A stretch of 64,000 bases of DNA from Pseudomonadota bacterium (GCA_021845505.1 JAJZVU010000002.1:1-64000); one strand, 5' to 3'. Shown: positions 22,223-33,071, numbered from the stretch's first letter. Program-made: numbers and translations. Notes: a model not told the origin generated them from the sequence alone.

Positions 22223-22251
22223 TTTCACCGGCGCCGCGCATGGGTTATGAT
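22223..22251 (+). promoter_or_regulatory. Promoter of the tRNA-Ala gene
   Basis: TTTCAC (22223-22228), 17 bp, TATGAT (22246-22251), with the mature tRNA starting 11 bp after the -10. The spacing and near-consensus -10 fit a strong stable-RNA promoter. Confidence 0.6.
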
Positions 22252-22262
22252 TGCCGGCTTGC

Positions 22263-22338
<76 letters not shown>

Positions 22339-22346
22339 CCACACAG

Positions 22347-22379
22347 GCCCGGACATGCGTCGCATGTCCGGGCTTTTTT
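22347..22379 (+). terminator. Intrinsic terminator after tRNA-Ala
   Basis: GCCCGGACATG pairs perfectly with CATGTCCGGGC around a CGTCG loop and is followed by TTTTTT. It begins 8 bp after the tRNA CCA end. Confidence 0.93.
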
Positions 22380-22552
22380 GTCGCTGCGGGTCGCTGCGGA
22401 TGGCCGGGCGTGGCTGCGGGCCGGTTATTCCCACAATTTTTAAGTGGGATTGGCGCCCGCGGCGGCCGCGTGCCGGCGACTCACTAGGATGGCGCGACCC
22501 GCCGCGACGACGCCGGCGGCCCCTTCCCAACCCTGACGAGGAGACCCCAGCC

Positions 22553-23053
22553 ATGGCCCAGATCACCCTGCGCGGAACACCGGTCGAGGTGCGCGGCACA
22601 CTGCCACAGCCCGGTCAACAGGCGCCGGCCCTGCGCCTGACCGACAAGAGCCTGGCCGACGTCGGCCTCGACGCCTGGGCCGGCAAGCGCAAGGTGCTCA
22701 ACATCGTGCCCTCGCTCGATACCCCGACCTGCGCGCAGTCGACCCGCGAGTTCAACCAGCGCGCCGGGGAACTGCGCAACACCGTGGTGCTGGTCGTTTC
22801 GGCCGACCTGCCGTTCGGCGCCAACCGGTTCTGCAGTGTCGAAGGGCTGTCCAACGTGCTGACCCTGTCGACCTTCCGCAACCCGGCGTTCCTGCCCGAT
22901 TGGGGAGTGGACATGGCCAGCGGCCCGCTGCGCGGGCTGACGGCGCGCGCGGTGGTCGTGCTCGACGAGGGTGACCGCGTGCTGCACAGCCAGCTGGTGC
23001 CGGAGATCGCGCAGGAGCCGGACTACGCGGCCGCGCTGGCCGCGCTGGCCTGA
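22553..23053 (+). CDS. tpx: Thiol peroxidase
   Basis: Atypical 2-Cys peroxiredoxin that reduces peroxides at thioredoxin's expense. The 166-residue protein shows the peroxidatic C60 in [12 protein letters not shown] and the resolving C94 in ANRFCSVEG, at the canonical spacing. GAGGAG lies upstream of the ATG. The 173-bp gap after the tRNA terminator contains an AT-rich inverted repeat, TCCCAC/GTGGGA, at 22429-22449, which might be a regulatory site. It is next to, but separate from, the rubrerythrin-YaaA run. Confidence 0.95.
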   Translation: MAQITLRGTPVEVRGTLPQPGQQAPALRLTDKSLADVGLDAWAGKRKVLNIVPSLDTPTCAQSTREFNQRAGELRNTVVLVVSADLPFGANRFCSVEGLSNVLTLSTFRNPAFLPDWGVDMASGPLRGLTARAVVVLDEGDRVLHSQLVPEIAQEPDYAAALAALA

Positions 23054-23060
23054 GCGGCGG

Positions 23061-23098
23061 GCCGCCCGCCGCGGCGGGCGGCCGCGGCAAGCTACAGT
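23061..23098 (+). promoter_or_regulatory. Hairpin after tpx and -10 of the PfkB gene
   Basis: A perfect 22-bp GC palindrome (23061-23082, arms GCCGCCCGCC) follows tpx without a T-tract. TACAGT at 23093-23098 is a plausible -10 for the kinase gene 33 bp further on. No clear -35 was seen. Confidence 0.4.
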
Positions 23099-23130
23099 GT
23101 CGGCTGTGTGCCATCCCGTACCGTCTCGAC

Positions 23131-24081
23131 ATGTCCAGCCTGATCTGCGGTTCGCTCGCGTTCGACACCATCGCCACCTTCGATGGGCGCTTCGCCGAGC
23201 ACATCCTGCCCGACAAGATCCACGTGCTCAACGTGTCGTTCCTGGTGCCCGGCCTGCGCCGCGATTTCGGGGGCTGCGCCGGCAACATCGCCTACACCTG
23301 CAAGCTGCTGGGAGGCGAGCCGCTGATGCTGGCCACCCTCGGCGAGGATGGCGGCGACTATGTGCAGCGCCTGGACGACCTGGGGATCTCGCGTCGCCAT
23401 GTGAAGGTCGTCGCCGGCAGCCACACCGCGCAGGCGCACATCATCACCGACCGCGACGACAACCAGATCACCTCCTTCCATGCCGGGGCGATGCAGTTCG
23501 CCCACACCCAGCAGGTGCCCGCGGACGCGGGCGCCAGCCTGGGAATCGTCGCTCCTGACGGGCGCCAGGCGATGGTCGAGCACGCGCAGCAGATGGCTGC
23601 CGCGGGAGTGCCCTTCGTGTTCGACCCCGGGCAGGGACTGCCGATGTTCGACGGCGAGCACTTGCGGCGCTTTGTCGACCAGGCGAGCTGGGTGGTGGTC
23701 AACGACTACGAGGCGGCGATGCTGGCCGAGCGCACCGGCTGGGATCTGCCGGACATCGCCGCGCAGGTGCGCGGGCTGGTGGTCACGCGCGGCGCCCAGG
23801 GCTGCGACGTCTACCAGCCATCGGGCTGCGAGCGCGTGCCGGGCGTCGCCGCGGCGCGGGTGATCGACCCGACGGGCTGCGGAGACGCCTTCCGCGGCGC
23901 GCTGCTGTGGGCTCTCGAGGCGGGTTGGCCCCTGCTCGACGCGTGCCGCCTGGGCAACGTGCTGGGAGCGCGCAAGGTCGCCTGCGCCGGCCCGCAGAAC
24001 CACCGCGTCGAGCTGTCGCAGGCGCTGGCGGACTTCCGCCAGGCCTACGGCGACCCGCCGCGGGACGCGCGCGCCGCCTGA
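23131..24081 (+). CDS. PfkB-family sugar/nucleoside kinase
   Basis: A 316-residue ribokinase-fold kinase. FGGCAGNIAYTCKLLGG near residue 47 is PfkB signature 1. DPTGCGDAFRGALLWAL near residue 250 is signature 2 with the anion hole and catalytic aspartate; here the usual GAGD reads GCGD. Proteins like this in Burkholderiales are annotated as adenosine kinase-like, but the substrate cannot be read from the sequence. It is flanked by tpx and an exporter and is probably monocistronic. Confidence 0.85.
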   Translation: MSSLICGSLAFDTIATFDGRFAEHILPDKIHVLNVSFLVPGLRRDFGGCAGNIAYTCKLLGGEPLMLATLGEDGGDYVQRLDDLGISRRHVKVVAGSHTAQAHIITDRDDNQITSFHAGAMQFAHTQQVPADAGASLGIVAPDGRQAMVEHAQQMAAAGVPFVFDPGQGLPMFDGEHLRRFVDQASWVVVNDYEAAMLAERTGWDLPDIAAQVRGLVVTRGAQGCDVYQPSGCERVPGVAAARVIDPTGCGDAFRGALLWALEAGWPLLDACRLGNVLGARKVACAGPQNHRVELSQALADFRQAYGDPPRDARAA

Positions 24082-24245
24082 GGCAGCGCCACCGCGGCGC
24101 CACCTCGGCGCAGCCCGCCGAGGCCCGCGGACCGCGTCCGGCGCGATGGGCCGCAACGGCGTACAGTGTTCGTTTGCACCCGTCGCGCACGCACGCGTCG
24201 GGGCCCGACCCACGCCGCCGCGCCGCTGCCCGGCCCTGCCTGCCC

Positions 24246-25499
24246 ATGTCCCCACCCGCCACAGCCACCGCCCACCCCAGCACCGCAACCAGCACCCACG
24301 GCGACCTGGGCACCTCCTTCCCGGTGCTCGGCGCGATCAGCCTTTCGCACCTGCTCAACGACATGATGCAGTCGTTGATGCTGGCGATCTACCCCTTGCT
24401 CAAGGGCAACCTGCACCTGAGCTTCGGCCAGATCGGGCTGATCACCCTGACCTACCAGATCACCGCGTCGATCCTGCAGCCACTGGTCGGCCTGTACACC
24501 GACCGCAAGCCGCGCCCCTACTCCCTGTCGCTGGGCATGGGCTTCACCTTCGTCGGCCTGCTGCTGCTGTCGCGCGCCGACAGCTTCGGGCACGTACTGA
24601 TCGCGGCTTCCTGCGTCGGCATGGGATCGTCGATCTTCCACCCCGAATCGTCGCGCGTGGCCCGCATGGCCTCCGGCGGCCGGCACGGCCTGGCGCAGTC
24701 GATCTTCCAGGTCGGAGGGAACGCCGGCAGCGCGCTCGGCCCGCTGCTGGCCGCGGCGATCATCGTCAGCCACGGCCAGCGCTCGATCGCCTGGTTTTCC
24801 GCCGCCGCGCTGCTGGGCATGGTCGTGCTGGCGCTGGTCGGGCGCTGGGCGGGCCGGCACCTGGGCGCGGCGCGCAAGCGCAGCGCGGCGCATGCTCCGC
24901 AGGCCCACCCACCCGCCATGGTGCGGCGCACCATGGCGGTCCTGCTGGCTCTCGTGTTCTCCAAGTTCTTCTACCTGGCGTCGATCAACTCCTACCTGAT
25001 CTTCTTCCTCCAGCAGCGCTTCGGGGTCAGCGTGCGCGACGCCCAGTTGCACCTGTTCATCTTCCTCGCAGCGGTCGCCTCGGGCACGCTGCTCGGCGGC
25101 CCGATCGGCGACCGCATCGGGCGCAAGCGGGTGATCTGGGTCTCGATCCTCGGCGTCGCGCCCTTCACGCTGGCGCTTCCCTATGCGAGCCTGGGAGCGT
25201 CGGCGCTGCTGACCGCGATCATCGGCTTCGTGCTGGCCTCGGCCTTCCCGGCGATGGTGGTCTACGCCCAGGAACTGATGCCCGGCAAGGTCGGCGCGGT
25301 GTCCGGACTGTTCTTCGGGCTGGCCTTCGGGCTCGGCGGCATCGGTGCCGCGGCGCTGGGGCAACTGGCCGACCTGGTCGGCATCGTCGGCGTCTACAAG
25401 GTGTGCTCGTTCCTGCCGCTGATCGGCCTGCTCGCCGCGCTGCTGCCCGACCTGCACCAGCCGCGGCAGCTCGCGAACCGCGGCGCCGCCTCGGCGTAG
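24246..25499 (+). CDS. fsr: MFS exporter, fosmidomycin-resistance (Fsr) type
   Basis: A 417-residue major facilitator with about twelve membrane helices. The Fsr subfamily is recognised from SLSHLLNDMMQSLMLAIYPLLK near the N-terminus, FHPESSRVARMASGGRHGLAQS, and GPIGDRIGRKRVIW in the middle loop. E. coli Fsr exports fosmidomycin; the physiological substrate is unknown. A TACAGT hexamer at 24162-24167 is a candidate -10. The gene ends directly against the convergent SIMPL gene with no spacer. Confidence 0.87.
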   Translation: MSPPATATAHPSTATSTHGDLGTSFPVLGAISLSHLLNDMMQSLMLAIYPLLKGNLHLSFGQIGLITLTYQITASILQPLVGLYTDRKPRPYSLSLGMGFTFVGLLLLSRADSFGHVLIAASCVGMGSSIFHPESSRVARMASGGRHGLAQSIFQVGGNAGSALGPLLAAAIIVSHGQRSIAWFSAAALLGMVVLALVGRWAGRHLGAARKRSAAHAPQAHPPAMVRRTMAVLLALVFSKFFYLASINSYLIFFLQQRFGVSVRDAQLHLFIFLAAVASGTLLGGPIGDRIGRKRVIWVSILGVAPFTLALPYASLGASALLTAIIGFVLASAFPAMVVYAQELMPGKVGAVSGLFFGLAFGLGGIGAAALGQLADLVGIVGVYKVCSFLPLIGLLAALLPDLHQPRQLANRGAASA

Positions 25500-26297
25500 T
25501 CAGCGCGCAGCGGCCGCTGCGCCGGGCGATGCCTGGCGCAGCAGTTGCACGCTGCCGCTGACCTGCACGCTGACCTGGCGCGCAGCCGGCTGCACCGCCA
25601 GCGGCGGCTGCTGCCTGGCTGCGTTGACCATGCCGAACATCAGGGGCTGCGGTTGCGGCTGCTCGCCCTGCAGCCCGCTGAGCTCGATGTTGCGCAGCAG
25701 GTAGCCCGCATAGCCGAAGTCGCCGGCGGCGGCTTGCGCCCTGGCCCGAAACGCCGCGATCGCCTGGGAGCTCAGCTCGGCCAGCTCGCGCTCGCGTTGC
25801 GCGGCCGACATCTGCGTACCCAGCGACTGCAATTGCAGGCCCGACGAGGCCAGCGCGCCCAGCAGCACACCCAGCGCCGCCGGGTCGGCGGCGCGCAGCC
25901 TGAGTTCGGCGCGCACGCTCCAGCCCTGCTGGTGCATGCTGCCGCCGGAATCCACCCAGCGCGGGCTGGTGGCGACGCCGCCGGTGCTGGCCTGCACGCC
26001 GCGCACCGCGCGCGCGCGTTGCAGCGCGTCATCCAGACGCCGCAGCACCTCGGCATTCAGCGCCGCCACGTCGCCGCCCTGCGCCACCACCGCCAGCACG
26101 GCCAGCGTGCGATCGGGCACCACCTCGGCGCTGGCGGCGGCCTGCAACTGCAGCACGGCCTGCTGCGCCGCGGCGTCGCCGGCGCTCGCCGCGGCGCCTG
26201 CGGGCGTGCCGGCCAGGCAGGCGCCCAGCAGCAGGCCCAGGCGGGCTGCCCGACGCAGGCCACGCGGCGGCCTGCAAGCGATGGAACGGTGGGCCAT
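25500..26297 (-). CDS. SIMPL (DUF541) domain periplasmic protein
   Basis: A 265-residue exported protein. A signal peptide ends near GTPAGAAAS, and one SIMPL/DUF541 domain covers most of the rest, including ASAEVVPDRTLAVLAVVAQGGD and the later YLLRNIELSG. The family (BP26, YggE) forms oligomeric periplasmic or surface rings; YggE has been linked to oxidative stress resistance. GAGGAG lies before the ATG, and a longer in-frame start lacks signal-peptide character. Upstream, 26298-26574 (277 bp) separates it from the divergent htrA-like gene and holds no other gene. Confidence 0.84.
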   Translation of the reverse strand: MAHRSIACRPPRGLRRAARLGLLLGACLAGTPAGAAASAGDAAAQQAVLQLQAAASAEVVPDRTLAVLAVVAQGGDVAALNAEVLRRLDDALQRARAVRGVQASTGGVATSPRWVDSGGSMHQQGWSVRAELRLRAADPAALGVLLGALASSGLQLQSLGTQMSAAQRERELAELSSQAIAAFRARAQAAAGDFGYAGYLLRNIELSGLQGEQPQPQPLMFGMVNAARQQPPLAVQPAARQVSVQVSGSVQLLRQASPGAAAAAR

Positions 26298-26574
26298 GGC
26301 GGACTCCTCGATCGGTGGATGGGTGGCTGCCGCCGGATCCCGGCCTACGGGGCGGGAAGGCGCCAGCATCGGACGGTGGCAGGGTGGGCGACCCCGCGCG
26401 CCGCGCGCGACGGGCCGCCATGCCCCCAACCGTAGCCGGCGCGCGCCGGCGGCACAAGCATGGGCCCGCCGCTTGCAGGGTCGCCTGTCGATGCCTTAAG
26501 TTGCCCCTAAGCGCCGGCCACGAACATGTCGTCACCCAAGGATTGGCCTGGATTGCAGATCAGGAGCCCTTCAC

Positions 26575-28053
26575 ATGAAAAATACCCAGATCATGGCCGC
26601 CGTCGCCGCCTGCCTGGCGGTCGCCATCGGCGGCTTCACCATCTACCAGACCAGCTACGCAGGCAGCCCGCCGGCGGTGCGCCTGGATCACAAGTCGGTT
26701 CCGCTGTTCAACAACCCGCCGGCGGCAGTCGCCAACGCGGCGGTGGTCGGCGGCCCGAACTTCTCGTCCATCGTCAAGCGCTTCGGCCCGACGGTGGTGC
26801 ACATCAACGTGCGCGGCGAGACCGTGGCGCACAGCGCGGCCGACCTGTCGCAGGTGCCGCCGCAACTGCGCAACTCGCCGTTCTTCCAGTTCTTCCAGCA
26901 GTTCCAGAACCAGTCGCCGCAGGAAGTGCCGACCGAGGGGCTGGGTTCGGGCTTCATCATCAGCTCCGACGGCCTGGTGCTGACCAACGCCCACGTGGTC
27001 AAGGGCGCCAAGTCGGTCACCGTGACGCTGACCGACCATCGCAGCTACAAGGCCAAGGTGCTGGGCACCGACAGCAAGACCGACATCGCGGTGCTGAAGA
27101 TCGCCGCCCACAACCTGCCGACGGTGCGCGTGGGCGATCCGTCGAAGCTGGAGCCGGGCGACTGGGTGCTGGCGATCGGCTCGCCCTACGGCTTCTACAA
27201 CACCGTCACCGCAGGCATCGTCAGCGCGAAGAGCCGGGCGCTGCCCGACGACAGCATGGTGCCGTTCATCCAGACCGACGTCGCGGTGAACCCCGGCAAC
27301 TCGGGCGGCCCGTTGTTCAACACCCAGGGTGACGTGGTGGGGATCAACTCCCAGATCTTCACCCAGACCGGAGCCTTCGAGGGCCTGTCGTTCGCCATCC
27401 CGATCAACGTCGCCGAAACCGTCGCGCAGCAGATCATCGAGCACGGCCGCGTCGAGCACGCCAAGCTGGGCATCGCGGTGCAGACGGTGTCGCAGCAGCT
27501 GGCCACGTCGTTCGGGCTGCAGACCCCGCGTGGCGCGCTGGTCGCGCAGGTCACCGACGGCAGCCCGGCCGCCAAGGCCGGACTGAAGGCCGGGGACATC
27601 ATCCTCAGCGTCAACGGGCAGCCGGTGAACGACTCGTCCGACCTGCCGATGATGATCGGTCTGATGCGCCCGGGGCAGAAGGTCGAGCTGGGCATCTGGA
27701 CCAACCACCACAAGGCCGACCTGAGCGCCACGCTGGGCAGCTGGAGCGAGGGCTCGCTGGTGGCCGACGCCGGCAACGGGGTCACCGGCCACGGGCTGGG
27801 GCTGCAGGTGCGGCCGCTCGACGCCAGCGAGCGGGCGCAGGCGCAGGTGCACAACGGCCTGCTGGTGCAGGGGGTCAACGGCCCCGCCGAGCAGGCGGGC
27901 GTGCAACCGGGCGACATCCTGCTGGCCATCGACGGCAAGCCGGTCGACAGCGTGGCGCAGGTGCGGGCGATCCTCAAGGGAGCTGGCAACACCGTGGCGC
28001 TGCTGATCCAGCGGGGCAGCAACCGCATTTTCGTTCCGGTCGACCTGGGCTGA
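26575..28053 (+). CDS. HtrA/Do-family periplasmic serine protease
   Basis: Envelope quality-control protease with two PDZ domains, 492 residues. An N-terminal hydrophobic segment (about 7-25) could be a signal peptide or anchor. The catalytic triad is H140 (LTNAHVV), D170 (KTDIAVLK) and S243 (NPGNSGGPL). PDZ1 is near 285-370 and PDZ2 near 395-485. The Gln/Phe-rich loop FFQFFQQFQNQ matches the LA loop of DegP/DegQ proteins. I cannot separate DegP, DegQ and MucD by eye. AGGAG precedes the ATG. Confidence 0.94.
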   Translation: MKNTQIMAAVAACLAVAIGGFTIYQTSYAGSPPAVRLDHKSVPLFNNPPAAVANAAVVGGPNFSSIVKRFGPTVVHINVRGETVAHSAADLSQVPPQLRNSPFFQFFQQFQNQSPQEVPTEGLGSGFIISSDGLVLTNAHVVKGAKSVTVTLTDHRSYKAKVLGTDSKTDIAVLKIAAHNLPTVRVGDPSKLEPGDWVLAIGSPYGFYNTVTAGIVSAKSRALPDDSMVPFIQTDVAVNPGNSGGPLFNTQGDVVGINSQIFTQTGAFEGLSFAIPINVAETVAQQIIEHGRVEHAKLGIAVQTVSQQLATSFGLQTPRGALVAQVTDGSPAAKAGLKAGDIILSVNGQPVNDSSDLPMMIGLMRPGQKVELGIWTNHHKADLSATLGSWSEGSLVADAGNGVTGHGLGLQVRPLDASERAQAQVHNGLLVQGVNGPAEQAGVQPGDILLAIDGKPVDSVAQVRAILKGAGNTVALLIQRGSNRIFVPVDLG

Positions 28054-28175
28054 GCCCGGCCGGCAGCGAACGAGCCCGCCTCGGCGGGCACCGATCCCCG
28101 GACGGTGCGGGCAACACCGACCGGGTTTCCTGGCCGGGGCAACCTGGCCAGGCCTCAAGCGAGCGGCAAGCGATT

Positions 28176-28205
28176 GCGGCGGGGACCTCCCCGCCGCCTT
28201 TTTTT
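28176..28205 (+). terminator. Intrinsic terminator after the htrA-like gene
   Basis: GCGGCGGGGA and TCCCCGCCGC form a perfect 10-bp stem over a CC loop, followed after one C by seven T. It closes the protease transcript, 120 bp after its stop. Confidence 0.93.
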
Positions 28206-28237
28206 GTCCGAACCGGCTACGATCGCACAGCGCTCCG

Positions 28238-28840
28238 ATGCACCCCGCCGACCCAGCCGTGCTCGAATTCGACCCCGACCAGCGCCACATGCGCACCCCG
28301 CGCCTGCTGCTGCGCCCGCTGCGCGCCGACGACGCCGCCGGACTGCTGGGCATCTACGGCCAGCCCGAGGTCACCCGCCATTACGAGCTCGACACCCTGG
28401 GCGACCTGCAGCAGGCGCAGCGGGTGCTGGACTTCTTCCTCGAGCACCACGACCGCTTCGCGCTGATCGACCCTGCCAGCCAGCGCATGATCGGCACCTG
28501 CGGCCTGTTCTTCTGGGACCGCACGACCAACATGGCCTCGTTCGGCTACGACCTCTGTCACGAGTTCTGGGGGCGTGGCCTGATGCGCGAAGCCTGCTGC
28601 GCGGTGCTGGCCTACGGCTTCGCCAGCAAGCGGCTCAACCGGGTCAACGCGCTGACCGCGCTCGACAACCGGCGCTCGATGGCCCTGCTGCAGGCGCTGG
28701 GCTTCGAGCACGAGGCCGTGCTGCGGCAATTCGCCTTCTGGAAGGGCCAGTACCACGACATGCGGATGTTCGGGCTGCTGCGCGAGCAGCTCGCCGGCGG
28801 GGCCATCGAACCCTCGCTGCGGGCCTTCGACGGCGCCTGA
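28238..28840 (+). CDS. RimJ/RimL-type GNAT acetyltransferase
   Basis: A 200-residue N-acetyltransferase. RTPRLLLRPLRADDAAGLL is the RimJ/RimL-type N-terminus. The acetyl-CoA pocket is suggested by HEFWGRGLMREACCAVLAYGF, and RVNALTALDNRRSMALLQALGF is the conserved C-terminal block. Targets may be ribosomal-protein N-termini or small molecules; no closer assignment is possible. It ends 68 bp before ettA, with a TACAGT hexamer in the gap. Confidence 0.86.
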   Translation: MHPADPAVLEFDPDQRHMRTPRLLLRPLRADDAAGLLGIYGQPEVTRHYELDTLGDLQQAQRVLDFFLEHHDRFALIDPASQRMIGTCGLFFWDRTTNMASFGYDLCHEFWGRGLMREACCAVLAYGFASKRLNRVNALTALDNRRSMALLQALGFEHEAVLRQFAFWKGQYHDMRMFGLLREQLAGGAIEPSLRAFDGA

Positions 28841-28908
28841 TACAGTGCCGAAGGCGCCGCGCGCTGCGGCACCGCAGTCTTTCCCGTCGAACCCAACGAG
28901 CCCGATTC

Positions 28909-30573
<1,665 letters not shown>

Positions 30574-30585
30574 CCCGTCGACCCG

Positions 30586-30993
30586 ATGCCGGCGCCGCGC
30601 GGCGACCCCCCGATCGACGAGCCGGACTGGCTGGTGGCCTGCCTGTGCGCCCAGTGGTGCACGGTGTGCCGAGGCTGGCAGCCCGAGTTCGCCCGCCTGG
30701 CCGCGCAGTGCGCCGGGCTGCTGCCGCGCGCGCGCTGGCTGTGGGTGGACGTGGAGGCGCAGGCCGACGCGCTGGGCGACTTCGAGCCCGGGGACTTCCC
30801 GGTGCTGGCCGTGCAGCACGGGGCCGATCTGCTGTACTGCTCGGCGCTGCCGCAGCAGCCGGCGCGCTGGCAACGCCTGATCGCCTCGCTGGCCGAAGCG
30901 CACGCGGGGCACCCGCCGCGCCGCGCGCAGCCGGAGCGCGCGCCCGACCTGGACCTGCGCCGCCTGCACGACGATACGCCGTCGGCGGCGTAG
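30586..30993 (+). CDS. Thioredoxin-like protein
   Basis: A 135-residue thioredoxin-fold protein with the redox motif WCTVC near residues 24-28 and the cis-proline region FPVLAVQHG. The C-terminus is Arg/Pro-rich and probably disordered. There is no signal peptide, so it should be cytoplasmic. It starts 12 bp after the ettA stop and is likely cotranscribed. It is not the main thioredoxin (WCGPC). Confidence 0.82.
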   Translation: MPAPRGDPPIDEPDWLVACLCAQWCTVCRGWQPEFARLAAQCAGLLPRARWLWVDVEAQADALGDFEPGDFPVLAVQHGADLLYCSALPQQPARWQRLIASLAEAHAGHPPRRAQPERAPDLDLRRLHDDTPSAA

Positions 30994-31026
30994 CGGGCGT
31001 GCGAGCCGGCACGGCCGGCGCGCTGC

Positions 31027-31104
31027 GCGCGCGGACCGCCCATGCGCCGCGCGCGGACCGCTACCAGGCGGCGCGCGGACCGCTACCGCGCCGCGCGCGG
31101 ACCG
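31027..31104. repeat. 22-bp tandem repeat, four units
   Basis: The 12-mer GCGCGCGGACCG begins at 31027, 31049, 31071 and 31093, an exact 22-bp period; the ten bases between copies vary (CTACCAGGCG, CTACCGCGCC and others). The last unit encodes the C-terminus and stop of yggS. The other units fill the gap to the thioredoxin-like gene. Confidence 0.88.
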
Positions 31105-31811
31105 AACAGCGCGCTGCCCACCCGCACGATGGTCGCGCCCTCGAGGATCGCGGCCTCCAGGTCCGCGCTCATGCCCATCGACAGGGTGTCGAGCGCCAGC
31201 CCGGACTGCGCCAGTTGCCGCTGCAGTTCGCGCAGCCGCGCGAAGGGCTCGCGCTGCGCCGCCAGCTCGGCGGCCGGCGCGGGGATGCACATCAGGCCGC
31301 GCAGCCGCAACCCGGGGAGCCGCGCGACCTGCTGCGCCAGCGCCGGCAACTGCTGCGGCGCCACCCCGCGCTTGCTCGCCTCGCCGCTGACATTGACCTG
31401 CAGGCACACCTGCAGCGGAGCCAGCACGTCTGCGGCGCGCTCGGCCGGACGCTGCGCCGACAGGCGCTGCGCGAGGTCCAGGCGATCGAGGCTGTGCACC
31501 CAGTCGAACCGCTCGGCCACGTCGCGCGTCTTGTTGCTCTGCAGCGGGCCGATGTAATGCCAGCACAGCGCCGGCCATCGGGAGCGCAGCGCGTCGATCT
31601 TGGCGACAGCCTCCTGCACATAGTTCTCGCCGAACTCGGTCTGGCCGCAGGCCGCCATCTCGGCCACCGCTTCGGCGCCGAAGGTCTTCGACACCGCCAG
31701 CAGCCGCACCGCCGCGGGGTCGCGCCCGGCGGCACGCGCCGCCTGCGCGATGCGCAAGCGCACCTGCTGCAGGCGCGCGGCCGCGCCGAGGTCATGCGGG
31801 GCAGGGTTCAC
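31083..31811 (-). CDS. yggS: YggS-family PLP homeostasis protein
   Basis: PLP-binding protein that buffers free pyridoxal phosphate and keeps amino-acid pools balanced. About 242 residues. The PLP lysine is in LLAVSKT; FGENYVQEAVAKIDAL, WHYIGPLQSNK and LSMGMSADLEAAI are family blocks. I prefer the GTG at 31811 because GAGG lies upstream and the N-terminus aligns in length; a GTG at 31871 would add 20 residues. It is divergent from pilT, as in many proteobacteria. Its 3' end lies in the 22-bp repeat array. Confidence 0.91.
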   Translation of the reverse strand: MNPAPHDLGAAARLQQVRLRIAQAARAAGRDPAAVRLLAVSKTFGAEAVAEMAACGQTEFGENYVQEAVAKIDALRSRWPALCWHYIGPLQSNKTRDVAERFDWVHSLDRLDLAQRLSAQRPAERAADVLAPLQVCLQVNVSGEASKRGVAPQQLPALAQQVARLPGLRLRGLMCIPAPAAELAAQREPFARLRELQRQLAQSGLALDTLSMGMSADLEAAILEGATIVRVGSALFGPRAAR

Positions 31812-31922
31812 GAAGGCCTCGGGAGCATCGGGAAGGTCGGTCGCGCGGGGTGCCGAGCGTGGAGAGCGCACAACACGCTACGGTCGCGGCGCAGCTTGCA
31901 CGGCCGCAAAACGGCATGGCCG

Positions 31923-31928
31923 TACTAT
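31923..31928 (+). promoter_or_regulatory. Candidate -10 element (TACTAT) for pilT
   Basis: TACTAT followed by AA lies 41 bp before the pilT start in the 158-bp divergent gap with yggS. TTGCAC at 31896 is the closest -35-like hexamer, but the 21-bp spacing is too long. Confidence 0.4.
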
Positions 31929-31969
31929 AAAGCGTGTCACGGCTCGGTGGACCTTCAAGGGGGATTGCA

Positions 31970-33016
31970 GTGGACATCACGCAATTGTTGGCGTTCAGTG
32001 TCAAAAGCAACGCTTCGGACCTGCACCTGTCGGCAGGCCTTCCGCCGATGATCCGGGTGCACGGAGACGTGCGCCGCACCAACGTCGAGCCGCTGGACCA
32101 CAAGATGGTGCACGCGATGGTCTACGACATCATGAGCGATGTCCAGCGCAAGCACTACGAGGAATACTTCGAGGTCGACTTCTCGTTCGAGATCGCCGGG
32201 CTGGCGCGCTTCCGGGTGAACGCCTTCAACCACCACCGCGGCGCCGGCGCGGTGTTCCGCACCATTCCGAGCAAGATCCTGTCGCTGGAGGACCTGAACG
32301 CCCCGAAGATCTTCGGCGACCTGTCGCTCAAGCCCCGCGGCCTGGTGCTGGTGACCGGCCCCACCGGTTCGGGCAAGTCGACCACGCTGGCCGCGATGGT
32401 CAACCACCTCAACGAGAACGAGTATGGCCATATCCTGACCATCGAGGATCCGATCGAGTTCGTCCACGAATCCAAGAGGTGCCTGATCAACCAGCGCGAG
32501 GTCGGCCCCCACACGCTGAGCTTCGCCAACGCGCTGCGCTCGGCGCTGCGCGAGGACCCGGACTCGATCCTGGTCGGCGAGATGCGCGACCTGGAAACCA
32601 TCCGGCTGGCGCTGACGGCCTCGGAAACCGGGCACCTGGTGTTCGCGACCCTGCATACGTCCTCGGCGCCGAAAACCATCGACCGCATCATCGACGTCTT
32701 TCCGGCAGCGGAAAAGGACATGGTGCGGGCGATGCTGTCCGAGGCCCTGGTGGCGGTGATCTCCCAGACCCTCTGCAAGCTCAAGGACGGCAGCGGGCGC
32801 ATCGCGGCCCACGAGATCATGATCGGCACCCCGGCGATCCGCAACCTGATCCGCGAGAACAAGGTGGCGCAGATGTACTCGATGATCCAGACCAGCCAGG
32901 CGCACGGCATGCAGACGCTGGACCAGAATCTTGCCGACCTGGTGCGTCGCAACCTGATCGCTCCGGCCGAGGCGCGCTCGAAGGCCAAGCAACCCGAGAA
33001 CTTCCCCGGGGCCTGA
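31970..33016 (+). CDS. pilT: Type IV pilus retraction ATPase PilT
   Basis: Hexameric cytoplasmic motor that depolymerises the pilus for twitching. With the GTG start (AAGGGGG upstream) the 348-residue protein begins MDITQLLAFSVKSNASDLHL, the standard PilT N-terminus. Walker A is GPTGSGKST (130-138), the Asp box is LTIEDPIEFVH, Walker B is DSILVGEMRD, and the His box is FATLHTSSAPKTIDRI. It heads pilT, a cNMP-binding gene and pilU. Confidence 0.96.
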   Translation: MDITQLLAFSVKSNASDLHLSAGLPPMIRVHGDVRRTNVEPLDHKMVHAMVYDIMSDVQRKHYEEYFEVDFSFEIAGLARFRVNAFNHHRGAGAVFRTIPSKILSLEDLNAPKIFGDLSLKPRGLVLVTGPTGSGKSTTLAAMVNHLNENEYGHILTIEDPIEFVHESKRCLINQREVGPHTLSFANALRSALREDPDSILVGEMRDLETIRLALTASETGHLVFATLHTSSAPKTIDRIIDVFPAAEKDMVRAMLSEALVAVISQTLCKLKDGSGRIAAHEIMIGTPAIRNLIRENKVAQMYSMIQTSQAHGMQTLDQNLADLVRRNLIAPAEARSKAKQPENFPGA

Positions 33017-33071
33017 GGCCCCTCGGCGCCGCCCGCCACGCCCCCGCCGCCCCCTGCCCCGCACGGTCGCC

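Noticed and set aside
31812-31871. Longer YggS starting at the GTG at 31871
   Set aside because: The extra 20 residues are unlike the family; the GTG at 31811 has a GAGG ribosome site and gives the normal length.
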